From contig NZ_VUNL01000002.1 in assembly GCF_009697385.1 (NCBI RefSeq), positions 216,946-280,945 on the forward strand: DNA of 64,000 nucleotides, given 5' to 3'. This document shows, piece after piece, positions 36,835 to 46,379 of this stretch. Position 1 is the stretch's first letter. Every line of letters begins with the position of its first letter. The translations under genes were made by a program, and so were the position numbers. Origin of the DNA: Wylensekiella montiformis (GTDB taxonomy: Bacteria; Bacillota; Negativicutes; Selenomonadales; Selenomonadaceae). The notes below the pieces were generated by a model. That model was not told where the DNA came from. It saw nothing but the letters and a program-made list of their open reading frames with translations, and made no database searches.

Positions 36835-37296
36835 TCAATCCTGACGGATTGTTTTTTCCTTCTGGTCTGCAATGTGGGTGACTTCGATATGAAGCCGGTT
36901 TGTGCTCTGATACTGCCCGTTAACGGCAATATCATACTCCGCATCGATCCTGCCTTCCAGCAGACCACAGCAAATATCCAGCCGGGTCGTACGGACAGCC
37001 ATATCGAGCGTTCCATACGGTGTGCGGTATTTGCTCTGCGTCTGCATCCCTTTTCGGAAACGAAGTTCCTGATCCATACCGCCTCTGCGCAGCAGAACCA
37101 GTTCGCCGTCATGAAACTTCAGTACCGTTGGCGTCTTCTGCTTTTCATTGAGCAGCAGATCATCATACAGAACGTAATGCTTGCCATTTTTTACCGAATG
37201 ACGCCCTGCCGATACCGATTCAATCGTATTTTCCCTGCCCGTTTCATCCCGCTGGATTCCCCGGACACGAACCAGAACCGGATACATTCCGCTCAT
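36835..37296 (-). CDS. DUF1934 beta-barrel protein (YwiB-like)
   Basis: A 153-residue protein of the DUF1934 family, small calycin-like beta barrels with no known function. Patterns such as YPVLVRVRGIQRD, KHYVLYDD, GRIDAEYDIAVN and LHIEVTHI are typical. Start ATG at 37296 after GAGGTGGCAGT. Immediately before argS, as ywiB in Bacillus. Cytoplasmic, no signal. Confidence 0.85.
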   Translation of the reverse strand: MSGMYPVLVRVRGIQRDETGRENTIESVSAGRHSVKNGKHYVLYDDLLLNEKQKTPTVLKFHDGELVLLRRGGMDQELRFRKGMQTQSKYRTPYGTLDMAVRTTRLDICCGLLEGRIDAEYDIAVNGQYQSTNRLHIEVTHIADQKEKTIRQD

Positions 37297-37401
37297 ACTG
37301 CCACCTCTTCAAAAAACATACTGTACTATATTATAAACCAATGCCCCATCCTTGCCAACTATATTTTTTGTCTTCTGAAACACCGGCACAACAATCCCAT
37401 A

Positions 37402-37440
37402 ATAAAAAATACATCCGGCAGAAAATCCTGCCGGATGTAT
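37402..37440 (-). terminator. terminator after the MCP gene
   Basis: Perfect 13-bp stem ATACATCCGGCAG / CTGCCGGATGTAT, six-base loop, then TTTTTTA on the minus strand. Confidence 0.9.
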
Positions 37441-37459
37441 GCGAGTATGGCACGGTCTC

Positions 37460-39469
37460 TTAAGAGACTTTGAATTTTTCCACTTCCTGCGCCAGCTTTT
37501 CCGCCTGCTCAGCCAGACTGCGCGTCGCAGCGGCGATTTCCTGGGAAGAAGCCGACTGTTCTTCTGTCGTTGCCGATACGGACTGTGCACGCGATGCGTT
37601 TTTCGTGCTGACCTCGGCAATGGACTGTACCGCCTCCTGCATGGATTTCGTACCATCCGCGATTTTCCGGAAGTTACGGGAGACTTCGGCGATTCCTCCC
37701 GCCAGCGACTCAATGGAAATCTTGATGGACTCAAATACAGCATCGGCACTCTTCACAGAATCCATGCTGCTGGCTACGCTGTTCGTGCTCAACGTACTGG
37801 CTTCCACCGCTCCTTTCATATCGCTCTGAATCTTGGCCACCAGATTGGCAATCTGCTGCGTCGAGGAAGCCGACTCTTCCGCCAGCTTGCGCACCTCGTC
37901 CGCAACGACAGCAAAGCCGCGCCCTGCCTCTCCGGCCCGCGCCGCCTCAATGGCAGCATTGAGCGCGAGCAGGTTGGTCTGCTCGGCGATGCCGGAAATC
38001 ATCTCAACGATTTTGCTGATTTCATCAGAACTCTTGGACAGCTCTCCAATGGATGCCTGTACCGTCGAGGTGCTGTCACTGATATGGTGCATGGAATCCA
38101 CGACCTGATTGATTGCTTCGCGGCCGGCGCTGACGCTGTCAACAGTCATCTGGGCCACCGAGGCAATCGCGTCCGTATTGTTGACGATTTCTTCCGTATG
38201 TTCAGCAATATCCCGGGCAGTCTGGTCGGCACCGGAAGCGGACTCCGACTGGTCGGAGATGCCTGTGGCAATATCCGTAATCTGCTGCGCCACCTGATTG
38301 GAGGCCTCCGCCGACTGATGTGCGGCTGCGGTAAGCTCCTCGCCGGATGCCGAAACCTTTTCCGCGCTGGTCTGAATGTGCTGAACCAAACCGCGCAGCG
38401 TATGGCGCATTTCCTTAAATCCGCGAGCCAGATCCCCGAGCTCATCATTGGTATCCACGGAAAGCGGACGCGTCCGCAGATCGCCGCTGTTGATGGCATC
38501 GCAGTCCTCACGCAGAGCAACGACCGGATCACAGAGCTTCCGGGCCATATACCAGATCACACCGCAGATTACAATCATCATAAACAAAACGACTGCGCCC
38601 AACATCTTGACAAGGCTCACCGCCTCCGAGCGAATCTCCGACAGCGGCGCTACCGAAACGGCCAGCCAATTCCGGTTGTCCAAATGAATTGGCGTCATGA
38701 CCGCCTGCGACTTCACGCCGCTCGACGTGGTATATTCGGTTGCGATCTGCTTATCCTCCTGAACGGCCCTGGTATAGCCGTCCACCAGTGCTTTATCAAT
38801 GGTCTTATTCGACGTTTCCTTCGAAAGATCCAGCTTGCCGACATCGTCCGGCTGCTGCGCATAAGCAAGCACAAGGCCGCTCTGATCCGCGATATAAACC
38901 CGGCCGGTATCCATATATTTGATGTTTCCGACGATCGCGGAAATATCCTCAAGCTCGATGGTTCCATAGACAATACCGGTAAGCTCCCCATTATCCAACA
39001 CCGGATAAGCAATAACCGTGATGAGCTTTCCGCTCGTCCCGGAAACGGAAGGGCCGGTCATATATGGCTTCTTCGTCTCACGCACGGCCTTGATGTAATC
39101 GCGCGTTGACCGGTCCATATCCTTGCCGGTATCGCTGTATGCCTGCCCGTTCACATCGGAATAAGCCAGCATGGCAAAGCCCTTCGTCTGGGCCTTGAGT
39201 TCTGCCAGCACTTTGGTACGCTGCGCACGGTCTCCATTCTTGATTGCCTGATTGCGCGAGAGTCCCTCGACAACCATTTCTTTCTTCTGATACACTTTTT
39301 CAATCTGCAACGCCGCGCTTTTTCCGATTTCCTGAGAAATCTGATCCGCACTGCGGTATAATGCCTGACTCGACATATAATAACTGATACCGAAAAGCAC
39401 CGCGAAACTGATCAGAAACAACGGCAAAAAACCTGCCAGAAATTTCGTTCTGAGACTGTGCAGCTTCAT
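37460..39469 (-). CDS. methyl-accepting chemotaxis protein with Cache sensor
   Basis: A 669-residue chemoreceptor. TM1 at about residues 12-32, an extracytoplasmic dCache domain to about 285 ([44 protein letters not shown]), TM2 near 290-310, a HAMP linker and the long signalling helices with the tip [20 protein letters not shown]. Ligand is likely a small organic molecule by analogy to dCache receptors; it cannot be named. Start ATG at 39469 after AGGAGG. It lies downstream of the cheX genes but behind their terminator. Confidence 0.95.
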   Translation of the reverse strand: MKLHSLRTKFLAGFLPLFLISFAVLFGISYYMSSQALYRSADQISQEIGKSAALQIEKVYQKKEMVVEGLSRNQAIKNGDRAQRTKVLAELKAQTKGFAMLAYSDVNGQAYSDTGKDMDRSTRDYIKAVRETKKPYMTGPSVSGTSGKLITVIAYPVLDNGELTGIVYGTIELEDISAIVGNIKYMDTGRVYIADQSGLVLAYAQQPDDVGKLDLSKETSNKTIDKALVDGYTRAVQEDKQIATEYTTSSGVKSQAVMTPIHLDNRNWLAVSVAPLSEIRSEAVSLVKMLGAVVLFMMIVICGVIWYMARKLCDPVVALREDCDAINSGDLRTRPLSVDTNDELGDLARGFKEMRHTLRGLVQHIQTSAEKVSASGEELTAAAHQSAEASNQVAQQITDIATGISDQSESASGADQTARDIAEHTEEIVNNTDAIASVAQMTVDSVSAGREAINQVVDSMHHISDSTSTVQASIGELSKSSDEISKIVEMISGIAEQTNLLALNAAIEAARAGEAGRGFAVVADEVRKLAEESASSTQQIANLVAKIQSDMKGAVEASTLSTNSVASSMDSVKSADAVFESIKISIESLAGGIAEVSRNFRKIADGTKSMQEAVQSIAEVSTKNASRAQSVSATTEEQSASSQEIAAATRSLAEQAEKLAQEVEKFKVS

Positions 39470-39543
39470 AAATCCAACCTCCTGATTCTCTCCTCCCGAA
39501 TCCCCCCATGGTCCGGGAGTCCTGTTTTTCCCTTTAGGCGCGG

Positions 39544-39572
39544 AAAAGCATCTCTGCCGACAGCAGAAATGC
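39544..39572 (-). terminator. terminator after cheX
   Basis: Minus-strand stem GCATTTCTGC / GCAGAGATGC (one mismatch), five-base loop, TTTT tail. It separates cheX from the MCP gene. Confidence 0.6.
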
Positions 39573-39600
39573 CCTTCCCTAAAAGTCCCTCTCCAAAATT

Positions 39601-40065
39601 TTATTGCTGTTCGACAGCAATGTCAAGTTCTACGATATGGCCGGCCAGATCCATATCGACAGCCAGATATTCAGAGTCGCTGATCTTCATCTGAAACTCC
39701 TTGCCGATTGACAGCGACGGCGTGGAAATATCCACCTCCAGTCCCATACCGGAAAGATTTGTCGCTGCCGTTGCCGTCAGCATATTGCTCATCTCAGAAA
39801 TGGCGCTCTGCGCCATTTCATCAAACGCCGCGACCGGCATCCCCATCATCATCGTCGAAGCGATGAATTTTGCTGTTTCCACGGACATATTATACGCCAC
39901 ATTTCCACGTATCTGCTTCGTAAAACCTACGATCACCGATACGCCAAGGCTGGCCGTATTTTTATCGCTCGCGCTCATCCGGACGCGCTTTGGTTCTGGA
40001 AAACCGATTTGCGGCATGACCGTTGTGAACGCATCGACAAAAGGATTAACCAGCTTTGCATCCAT
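39601..40065 (-). CDS. cheX: chemotaxis phosphatase CheX family protein
   Basis: A 154-residue CheX/CheC-fold protein, the family that dephosphorylates CheY-P. The helix [15 protein letters not shown] carries the E-x-x-N catalytic pair (SEMSN). ATG at 40065 after GGAAGGGGAATGAGAAG. It lies four bases after the gene for a CheY-CheX fusion, so the operon holds two CheX domains. The tip is probably involved in signal termination for the adjacent MCP. Confidence 0.88.
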   Translation of the reverse strand: MDAKLVNPFVDAFTTVMPQIGFPEPKRVRMSASDKNTASLGVSVIVGFTKQIRGNVAYNMSVETAKFIASTMMMGMPVAAFDEMAQSAISEMSNMLTATAATNLSGMGLEVDISTPSLSIGKEFQMKISDSEYLAVDMDLAGHIVELDIAVEQQ

Positions 40066-40069
40066 CTTC

Positions 40070-40933
40070 TCATTCCCCTTCCGCAAATCCTACATTCATA
40101 CTAATCTCTCCGATTCTCGTCTTCGCCGTGATATGGAACGTCGTCAGCTTCGGACTGGCAATCCGTATATTCGTTCCAACGATAGTCCCGGGCGGAGTAA
40201 TGCGCATTTCCTTGTCTTTAAAGACGTCATTGATGTTGGAAACGCCTCGTCCCACAATGATGTTTGCCGCTTCCTCCACCGAATCACTGGCTTCTTCTTC
40301 ACTGATCATATCCGGATCGTCCCGTTCCATCATGATCATAGAAAATTTACGCATGGTATCCGAATCCATGGAAACAATGGCGCGCCCCGTCGGATATCCG
40401 GTGAGCCCGATGATAACCGCCACGCCGCTGACATCGAGAAAATGTCGGTTATCCACCCCGAACTCCACCTCGCTGTGAACTCCGATCAGGCTGAACAGTC
40501 CCTGCTGCAGCGCCCGGACGAACGGCTTGGCGTACGACTCGCGCAGCACGGCCTCCTGCCCGATCCTGCTCTGGCACAGGATCATCAAGGTATCAATGAG
40601 ATCATTCGTATTGATCGGCTTTTGCAAAAAGGCGCTGATCCCCGCTTCTCTGCCCCGGGATACCAGACTGGCATCCTTCATCGCGCTGACCATGACGATT
40701 CTTGCCCCCGAATCAATCGCGCGAATGCGTCGTGTGCATTCGATCCCGTCCGCATCCGGAAGATTCATGTCCATCGTCACCACATCCGGCTCCTGTTCGG
40801 CATAAAGCTGAACCGCTTCTGCCGCGGTTTTGGCTACCGCACAGACCACAAAATTGGTTTTGGCCAGCTTTTCCTCCAGCATGGCACAGCTGATTTTCGA
40901 ATCATCGACAATCATTACTTTCACTTTTTCCAC
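40070..40933 (-). CDS. response regulator: CheY receiver fused to CheX-type domain
   Basis: A 287-residue two-domain protein. Residues 1-120 form a CheY receiver (acidic pair DD10-11, phospho-acceptor Asp55 in VVTMDMNLPD, Ser in MVSAMKD, Lys in FLQKPIN). Residues 130-285 form a CheX-like domain (VSGVAVIIGLTGYPTGRA, SVEEAANIIVGRGVSNIND, with E-x-x-N as EEAAN). A regulator joined to its own type of phosphatase suggests a self-limiting or bridging signal. GTG start at 40933 after AGGTGATTCTTA. Head gene of the pair with cheX. Confidence 0.88.
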   Translation of the reverse strand: MEKVKVMIVDDSKISCAMLEEKLAKTNFVVCAVAKTAAEAVQLYAEQEPDVVTMDMNLPDADGIECTRRIRAIDSGARIVMVSAMKDASLVSRGREAGISAFLQKPINTNDLIDTLMILCQSRIGQEAVLRESYAKPFVRALQQGLFSLIGVHSEVEFGVDNRHFLDVSGVAVIIGLTGYPTGRAIVSMDSDTMRKFSMIMMERDDPDMISEEEASDSVEEAANIIVGRGVSNINDVFKDKEMRITPPGTIVGTNIRIASPKLTTFHITAKTRIGEISMNVGFAEGE

Positions 40934-41069
40934 TAAGAATCACCTGCTTCTCCGTTACTTTCCTTACATTCTCCATCCGATACCGGCTGGCCGTCCATCT
41001 TCGGATGGATACATCCTTTTTTATTATATCGCAATATTCTTCGTTTCGCTATCCCCTGTCATAAACACA

Positions 41070-41103
41070 TACAAAAAAGAGACGTCCGCCGCGCCTCTTT
41101 TTC
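41070..41103 (-). terminator. terminator after the VOC gene
   Basis: Minus-strand stem AAAAAGAGGCG / CGTCTCTTTTTT with a seven-base loop and T-run, just behind the stop codon. Confidence 0.7.
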
Positions 41104-41109
41104 CCCGAT

Positions 41110-41475
41110 TCATTTTTCCGGCAGAATTTCAATCCAATATCCGTCCGGATCACTGATGAAATAAATGCCCATCGCCTGATTCTCATAGCAGATGCAGTCC
41201 ATTTCCTGATGAAGCCGGTGCGCTTCCTCAAAACGATCCGTCGTTACAGCAAGATGGAACTCATTCTCGCCAAGATTATACGGTTCCTTGCGGTCATGCA
41301 GCCAGGTCAGTTCCAGCTCATGCGGCGTTTTCCCGCCGTCGGAAAGGTAAGCCAGCGTAAAGCCCGGCCCCTCCAGACGACGCGCCTCCCGAAACCCCAG
41401 CGCCTTTTCATAGAACGCCAGACTGCGCTCAAGATTCAGCACGTTGAAATTATTATGCGCAAATCGAAATGCCAT
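41110..41475 (-). CDS. VOC family protein, glyoxalase I type
   Basis: A 121-residue paired beta-alpha-beta fold. It has HNNFNVLNLERSLAFYEKALGF, HELELTW with a likely Glu ligand, FHLAVTTD with His, and DPDGYWIEILPE with the final Glu ligand, the layout of lactoylglutathione lyase-like proteins. Methylglyoxal detoxification is likely but not certain because VOC proteins vary. Start ATG after GGAAAGGGAGGAAGGATT. Single gene downstream of putP, before the che genes. Confidence 0.82.
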   Translation of the reverse strand: MAFRFAHNNFNVLNLERSLAFYEKALGFREARRLEGPGFTLAYLSDGGKTPHELELTWLHDRKEPYNLGENEFHLAVTTDRFEEAHRLHQEMDCICYENQAMGIYFISDPDGYWIEILPEK

Positions 41476-41494
41476 AATCCTTCCTCCCTTTCCA

Positions 41495-42973
41495 TCAAAT
41501 CTCGCTTTTTCCTACCGCATCAAAGGTATCGGTAATGGTACGCGACGGTTCCCGGTCCATCATGCTGACCAGATAAATCGCCAGCAGAGAGAACAAAAAG
41601 CCCGGCACAATTTCATACAAGCCCAGCAGAGCGAACTGCTTCCAGATCAAAACCGTTACGCCGCCGACGACGATGCCGGCCAGAACCCCGTTGCGGGTCG
41701 TACGGCGCCAAAACAGACTCATGAGCAGCGCAGGTCCAAAGGCCGCGCCAAAGCCGGCCCAGGCATACGACACCATATCTAAAATGAAATTATTCGGATT
41801 CAGGCCGAGAAAAATCGCCAGCGAGGCAATGACGAGAACCGACGCCCGGCTGATCCAGACCAACTCCTTCTGCTCCGCTTCCTTCCGGACCAATGTGCGG
41901 TAAAAATCCTGAGCAAAAGCCGAAGCCGCGACGAGCAGCTGGGAAGACGCCGTACTCATAATCGCCGCCAGCACAGCGGATAAAATCAGACCGGCAATAA
42001 CCGGAGGGAACATGGTATTGGTCATGACGAGGAAAACCGTCTCCGATTCCGTACCCTCCAGCGGCGTGGTCAAAAAGACCCGGCCTACCATACCGACCGC
42101 CACGGCTGCGGCCAGAGAAAGAACAACCCATGTCATGGCAATCCGCGTCGCCTGACCGATTTCCCGGGAGCTTGATATCGCCATGAACCGGACCAAAATA
42201 TGCGGCTGACCGAAATAGCCGATTCCCCATGCCAGCAGGGAAATCAGTTCAATCGCGCCCAGCGTCGAACCATCCGGCTTAGTCAGCGGTTCCAGCATGG
42301 AGTGCTGGACCTGGCCGACAGCCTGCACCGTCGCACTGAATCCGCCCATCTCCATGCCCGCCGTAATCGGTACAATGAGGATGGCAAAAAACATCATGAC
42401 GCCCTGAATAAAATCCGTCCGCGAGACAGCCAGAAAACCGCCGATCAAGGTATAAAAGACCACCGAGCCCGCGCCGATAAAAATCGCGTATTGATAGGGG
42501 ATGCCGAACACCGTCTCAAACAGACGGCCTGCCGATACAAAGCCCGAAGAGGTATAGATGATAAAAAAGATCAGAATAAACACCGCCGGAACAATGCGCA
42601 GCAGCCCGCTTCTATCCTCAAAGCGATTTTCCAAAAACTCCGGCAGGGTCAGAGAATTGTTGGCCAGCTCCGTATACTTGCGCAGACGGGCTGCAATGAA
42701 ATGCCAGTTTGCCCATGTACCGATGGCAATGCCGACTGCGATCCAACCGGCATTCAATCCGGCCAGATAGGCAAACCCCGGCACGCCCATCAGCATCCAG
42801 CCGCTCATATCCGAAGCCTCTGCGCTCATGGATGTAACCCACGCGCCGAGTTTCCGGTTGCCCAGAAAATAATCGCTCATATTGCGCGTCCGGCGATAAT
42901 AATAAACGCCGATTGCCATCATAAGACCGATGTACAGGACAAAAGTATTGATGATTGCAATATCATGTGTCAA
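41495..42973 (-). CDS. putP: sodium/proline symporter
   Basis: A 492-residue SSS-family carrier with about 13 TM helices. Early segments (TFVLYIGLMMAIGVYYYRRT, then a long loop ending MSAEASDMSGWMLMGVPG) and the conserved SDMSGW, LLAWGIGYFGQPHI and SQLLVAASAFAQDFY parts match PutP closely. It imports proline with Na+. The start is TTG at 42973, seven bases after GAGGAGG. It is transcribed from its own promoter at 43136-43165. No putA gene is in the window. Confidence 0.93.
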   Translation of the reverse strand: MTHDIAIINTFVLYIGLMMAIGVYYYRRTRNMSDYFLGNRKLGAWVTSMSAEASDMSGWMLMGVPGFAYLAGLNAGWIAVGIAIGTWANWHFIAARLRKYTELANNSLTLPEFLENRFEDRSGLLRIVPAVFILIFFIIYTSSGFVSAGRLFETVFGIPYQYAIFIGAGSVVFYTLIGGFLAVSRTDFIQGVMMFFAILIVPITAGMEMGGFSATVQAVGQVQHSMLEPLTKPDGSTLGAIELISLLAWGIGYFGQPHILVRFMAISSSREIGQATRIAMTWVVLSLAAAVAVGMVGRVFLTTPLEGTESETVFLVMTNTMFPPVIAGLILSAVLAAIMSTASSQLLVAASAFAQDFYRTLVRKEAEQKELVWISRASVLVIASLAIFLGLNPNNFILDMVSYAWAGFGAAFGPALLMSLFWRRTTRNGVLAGIVVGGVTVLIWKQFALLGLYEIVPGFLFSLLAIYLVSMMDREPSRTITDTFDAVGKSEI

Positions 42974-43135
42974 CGAAGTTCCTCCTCTTCCTCATAGCCC
43001 GGTGGATGCGAAACGCAGCTTGCTGCAATCCCTCAAAAGAACCGATACAAATGAAAACGAACAAACGGCTCCCCCGGAATCCCGCACAATATCTGCAAAG
43101 CGGACGTTTGTGCGTACAGTTTGTGCATGTAGTCT

Positions 43136-43165
43136 ATTATAGCCGAAATTCCATCCCCTTGGCAA
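43136..43165 (-). promoter_or_regulatory. promoter of putP
   Basis: TTGCCA (43165-43160), 18-base spacer, perfect TATAAT (43141-43136). Confidence 0.75.
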
Positions 43166-43226
43166 TACTTATTTACATAATAACTATACAGCTCTGTTAT
43201 AGATCATGTTTTTCCAAAGCGCGCCC

Positions 43227-43255
43227 TTGCAATCCGCACCAACTTCCCGTATAAT
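43227..43255 (+). promoter_or_regulatory. promoter of the FAD oxidoreductase gene
   Basis: TTGCAA (43227-43232), 17-base spacer, perfect TATAAT (43250-43255). Transcription would start near 43262, 120 bases before the coding start. Confidence 0.8.
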
Positions 43256-43382
43256 AACTACCGGAAAAAGAAAGAGGCCATGTCCATCGCAGATATTCCA
43301 CCGGAACGGCTGGAAAAAGATCTGCGCTCTTTTCGTGTGCGCAAAACCTATGCGCCTGCCATAAACACAGGAGGTATTTACC

Positions 43383-44771
43383 ATGGAAAACTACGACGTT
43401 GCGATCGTCGGCGGCGGTCCTGCCGGCGTATTCGCCGCTTATGAGCTCGCAGAAAAACGCCCTTCGCTTCGAATCCTCGTGCTGGAAAGCGGACGGGATA
43501 TCTACACGCGGGTCTGCCCGATCTCTGCCGGAAAAGTAAAAAGCTGCATCGGCTGCAAACCATGCAGCATCATGCGCGGCTTTGGCGGCGCCGGCGCCTT
43601 CTCCGACGGAAAGTACAATTTCACCACCCAGTTCGGCGGCTGGCTCAACGAATATCTGCCGGATGAAGAAGTCATGGAGCTCATCCATTACGTCGACAAG
43701 ATCAACATGAAACACGGCGCTCCGGCCCAGGTATTCAGTACCAAGGGATCGAATATCGGTCAGCTGGCCCTGCAGTACGATCTCCATCTGCTGTCGGCCA
43801 GCGTCCGCCATCTCGGCACAGAAAACAATCTTAACATGCTCAAGGCAACGTATGAATACCTCCGCGACAAGGTCGAGTTTCGCTTTGAATGTCCGGTCCG
43901 CCACATCCAGTCCGACGGAAAAGGCACCAATGAGCTGGAATTGGAGAACGGCGAAACCATCGGGGCAAAATTCCTGATTATCGCTCCCGGACGAGCCGGA
44001 GCCGAATGGTTTTCCAACGAATGCGACCGCCTCGGCATCGATCAGGAAAACAACCGCGTCGACGTCGGTGTCCGCGTCGAAGTGCCGGATGAAATTTGGA
44101 ATCACATCACCAGCCAGGTCTATGAAGCCAAGCTCGTTTATCGCACCAAGCGTTATGGAGATCAGGTCCGCACCTTCTGCATGAATCCGCACGGACATGT
44201 CGTTATGGAAAATACCGACGGAATCGTCACCGTTAACGGACATTCCTACAGCGATCCGAAGCTGCAGAGTCACAATACCAACTTTGCCCTGTTGGTCAGC
44301 AATCATTTCACTGAGCCGTTCAAATCCCCGCATCAGTACGGAAAACGCATTGCCTCCTTTTCCAACATGCTCGGAGGCGGAATCATCGTTCAGCGGTTCG
44401 GCGACCTCATGAAAGGACGCCGCTCCAACGCGCACCGCATGGCAAAAAGCTTTACCAAGCCCACGCTGCAGGCGACGCCGGGCGATCTTTCCCTGATCCT
44501 GCCGAAACGCCATCTGGACAACATCATCGAAATGATTCAGGCGCTGAATCACATCGCCCCGGGCATGACCAACGATGATACGCTGCTCTACGGCGTTGAA
44601 GTAAAGTTCTACAGCTCCCGCGTCGTCCTGACCAAAGAACTGGAAACCGAACTGCCCAATGTATTTGCCATCGGCGACGGCGCCGGCGTTACGCGCGGCC
44701 TTTCTCAGGCCGGCGCCAGCGGCGTCTATGTCGCGCGCAGAATCTTAAAGCGCCTTGGCGCTCTCCAATAA
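43383..44771 (+). CDS. FAD-dependent NAD(P)/FAD oxidoreductase
   Basis: A 462-residue flavoprotein. The FAD-binding Rossmann motif VAIVGGGPAGVFAAYELAE is at residues 6-24, IIAPGRAGAEW in the middle and the C-terminal FAIGDGAGVTRGLSQAGASGVY. A Cys group CPISAGKVKSCIGCKPC (residues 45-61) follows the first motif, typical of a group of clostridial FAD dehydrogenases. It is soluble. The substrate is unknown. Start ATG after ACAGGAGGTATTTACC. Plus-strand, single gene. Confidence 0.85.
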   Translation: MENYDVAIVGGGPAGVFAAYELAEKRPSLRILVLESGRDIYTRVCPISAGKVKSCIGCKPCSIMRGFGGAGAFSDGKYNFTTQFGGWLNEYLPDEEVMELIHYVDKINMKHGAPAQVFSTKGSNIGQLALQYDLHLLSASVRHLGTENNLNMLKATYEYLRDKVEFRFECPVRHIQSDGKGTNELELENGETIGAKFLIIAPGRAGAEWFSNECDRLGIDQENNRVDVGVRVEVPDEIWNHITSQVYEAKLVYRTKRYGDQVRTFCMNPHGHVVMENTDGIVTVNGHSYSDPKLQSHNTNFALLVSNHFTEPFKSPHQYGKRIASFSNMLGGGIIVQRFGDLMKGRRSNAHRMAKSFTKPTLQATPGDLSLILPKRHLDNIIEMIQALNHIAPGMTNDDTLLYGVEVKFYSSRVVLTKELETELPNVFAIGDGAGVTRGLSQAGASGVYVARRILKRLGALQ

Positions 44772-44787
44772 CAATCGGCATATATGA

Positions 44788-44824
44788 CAGGAGCCGTTTC
44801 ATCCAATGGATGAAACGGCTCCTG
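44788..44824 (+). terminator. hairpin after the FAD oxidoreductase gene
   Basis: Perfect 16-bp stem CAGGAGCCGTTTCATC / GATGAAACGGCTCCTG with a five-base loop, 17 bases after the stop codon. The tail is CTATTAT, so termination efficiency is doubtful. Confidence 0.55.
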
Positions 44825-44876
44825 CTATTATGGGGCAAACTGGTTTATAGAAACATGCAGCATATATACGGGCAGT

Positions 44877-45299
44877 TCAATCCGCCAGTCGTTCTTCTAT
44901 CATGCGAAGCATTGCTTTAATTTGCCTCGTTTCCTCGCAGCCCAGACATTCTTCCAGCAACAGATTTTCCCGTTCATCCTCTACAGACAGCAGCTTCACC
45001 TGCCTCTGTCCCTCTTCGGTCAGCAGCAAAAGAAACGCCCTGCGGTCTGACGGGTTGACGCGCCGCTGCACGTATCGCTTTCGAATCAGCCGGTCGACAA
45101 TGGCCTTGACCGTATTCTGATCCTTTTCCATCCGTTCCGCTAAATGCTTTTGACTGATGCCGGGATGTTCAGCCAGTTTTTTCATCGCCACCCACTGCTC
45201 CATCGTCAGGCCATAAGGTGAAAAAATTTTTCCTATACGATGATGAACTTTCCGCGCAGTCCGGCAAATCATATAGCCCAGTGTATCATCGATCTGCAT
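44877..45299 (-). CDS. MarR family transcriptional regulator
   Basis: A 140-residue winged-helix regulator. YGLTMEQWVAMKKLAEHPGISQ leads to the recognition part QKHLAERMEKDQNTVKAIVDRLI and the wing VQRRVNPSDRRAFLLLLTEEG. It lies 2 bases after the esterase gene and so belongs to its operon. A near-perfect dyad at the operon promoter is its likely binding site, consistent with autoregulation. The inducer is unknown. Confidence 0.93.
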   Translation of the reverse strand: MQIDDTLGYMICRTARKVHHRIGKIFSPYGLTMEQWVAMKKLAEHPGISQKHLAERMEKDQNTVKAIVDRLIRKRYVQRRVNPSDRRAFLLLLTEEGQRQVKLLSVEDERENLLLEECLGCEETRQIKAMLRMIEERLAD

Positions 45300-45301
45300 T
45301 C

Positions 45302-46339
45302 TTATTTTTCCCTGCTTTTCTTCAAGTATTGATCGAAAAATCGCGTGATGAGATCAAGAACCGGTTTTTGCGTCCAATAAATACCGCCGTGCTGCGCATC
45401 CTTCACCAGATAGCGTTCACTGGGAACTCCCTTTTTCTGCAGAGCTTGATACAATAAATCCGTCTGGCTCGGCGATACAACAGAGTCGGCCGTACCATGC
45501 ATCAAAAGCATCGGCGCACTGTTTTTGCTGATATAATGAATCGGATTCGCGGCTTCTACCGCTTCCTTATCCGCCAGTATGCCGCCGTCTTTTCCCCCAA
45601 ATACAGCCGATCCATTGACCCACAATGCCTCTGTTGCACCGGCCGAACGATGACGTCTCTGCACATCCTCCGAAAAATCTGAGCCGACCCGCGTCAGATC
45701 CGATAAGCCATAAAGGTCCACTGCTGCCTGGACATCGCTGGTCACCTGAAGATTCTCACCCTTATCAAAAGACCTCGTCCCGCTTGTCGTACCGGCCATA
45801 GCCGTCAAATAACCACCAGCGCTGCCGCCGACAATGCCGACATGCTCCGGATCAATTCCCCACTTCTCAGCATTCGCTTTCAAATACCGTATCGCTGCCT
45901 TCACATCTTCCAGTGGCTCCGGAAACCTTGCCGTCGGTGCGACGCGATAGTTGATGCTGCCGACCACATACCCCTGTTCAGCCAGGTGCATGCGAAGCTG
46001 TATCCCATTATCTTTATTCGCATTGATAAATCCGCCGCCGGTCACAAAAACAACGGCCGGCAAATTTTTTCCCGTTCTCGGTTTCAGAATATCCATCTGC
46101 ATCGGAACATTGCTGTATCCACGACTTGGCACCTGTTCATAAACCACATTGGAAATCAACAGGATCTCCGGCTTTTCAATCTGCACCTCAAGCTGTTTAC
46201 TCGCCACATGCCCCGGTAAATTCTTCGTTGCCGCATCGACATGAATTTCCAGCTTCGCGGCCATAGCGTCCCCGCCCATGAACAGCCACGCACCTGCCAT
46301 CAAAGTGACCCACAGCTTTTTCCATCCCGTTTTCCTCAT
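45302..46339 (-). CDS. secreted alpha/beta hydrolase (esterase/lipase, BD-FAE type)
   Basis: A 345-residue hydrolase with a signal peptide (MRKTGWKKLWVTLMAGAWLFMGGDAMAA). The oxyanion motif GGGF, the nucleophile GGSAGG (Ser near 188), the acid in HGTADSVVS and the His in KDAQHGG form the catalytic set. It acts outside the cytoplasm on an ester, probably of small acyl or acetyl groups. ATG at 46339 eight bases after GAGGAG. First gene of a two-gene operon with the MarR regulator. Confidence 0.9.
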   Translation of the reverse strand: MRKTGWKKLWVTLMAGAWLFMGGDAMAAKLEIHVDAATKNLPGHVASKQLEVQIEKPEILLISNVVYEQVPSRGYSNVPMQMDILKPRTGKNLPAVVFVTGGGFINANKDNGIQLRMHLAEQGYVVGSINYRVAPTARFPEPLEDVKAAIRYLKANAEKWGIDPEHVGIVGGSAGGYLTAMAGTTSGTRSFDKGENLQVTSDVQAAVDLYGLSDLTRVGSDFSEDVQRRHRSAGATEALWVNGSAVFGGKDGGILADKEAVEAANPIHYISKNSAPMLLMHGTADSVVSPSQTDLLYQALQKKGVPSERYLVKDAQHGGIYWTQKPVLDLITRFFDQYLKKSREK

Positions 46340-46355
46340 ATTCTTCACTCCTCTA

Positions 46356-46377
46356 AATAATACGTTATCGTACTATT
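46356..46377 (-). promoter_or_regulatory. candidate MarR operator
   Basis: Dyad AATAaTACG-TTAT-CGTAcTATT: eight of nine pairs match in each arm around a four-base centre. It sits at the expected start of transcription of the esterase-marR operon. Confidence 0.65.
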
Positions 46378-46379
46378 TT

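Larger units (their letters stand above)
42974..43382. other. 409-base divergent intergenic region
   Basis: The space between putP (minus) and the FAD oxidoreductase (plus) holds two good promoters (43136-43165 minus and 43227-43255 plus) and leaders of about 160 and 120 bases. The plus leader has a short open frame starting at 43280. Nothing else recognisable is seen. Confidence 0.7.

Noticed and set aside
36816..37296. T-box leader for argS (and one for glnS)
   Set aside because: No T-box sequence (TGGNACCGCG-like) or antiterminator is present upstream of either gene.
37439..39109. A 556-codon plus-strand frame
   Set aside because: Antisense to the MCP; no domain.
39470..39600. c-di-GMP riboswitch before the MCP gene
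   Set aside because: The gap is GC-rich and short, holds the cheX terminator and shows no GEMM core.
43119..43120. Leader peptide of 31 codons ahead of putP
   Set aside because: An ATG lies only a few bases behind the -10 box with no ribosome site; the frame looks accidental.
43197..44552. A 451-codon minus-strand frame
   Set aside because: Shadow of the FAD oxidoreductase, which has a strong promoter, ribosome site and FAD motifs on the plus strand.
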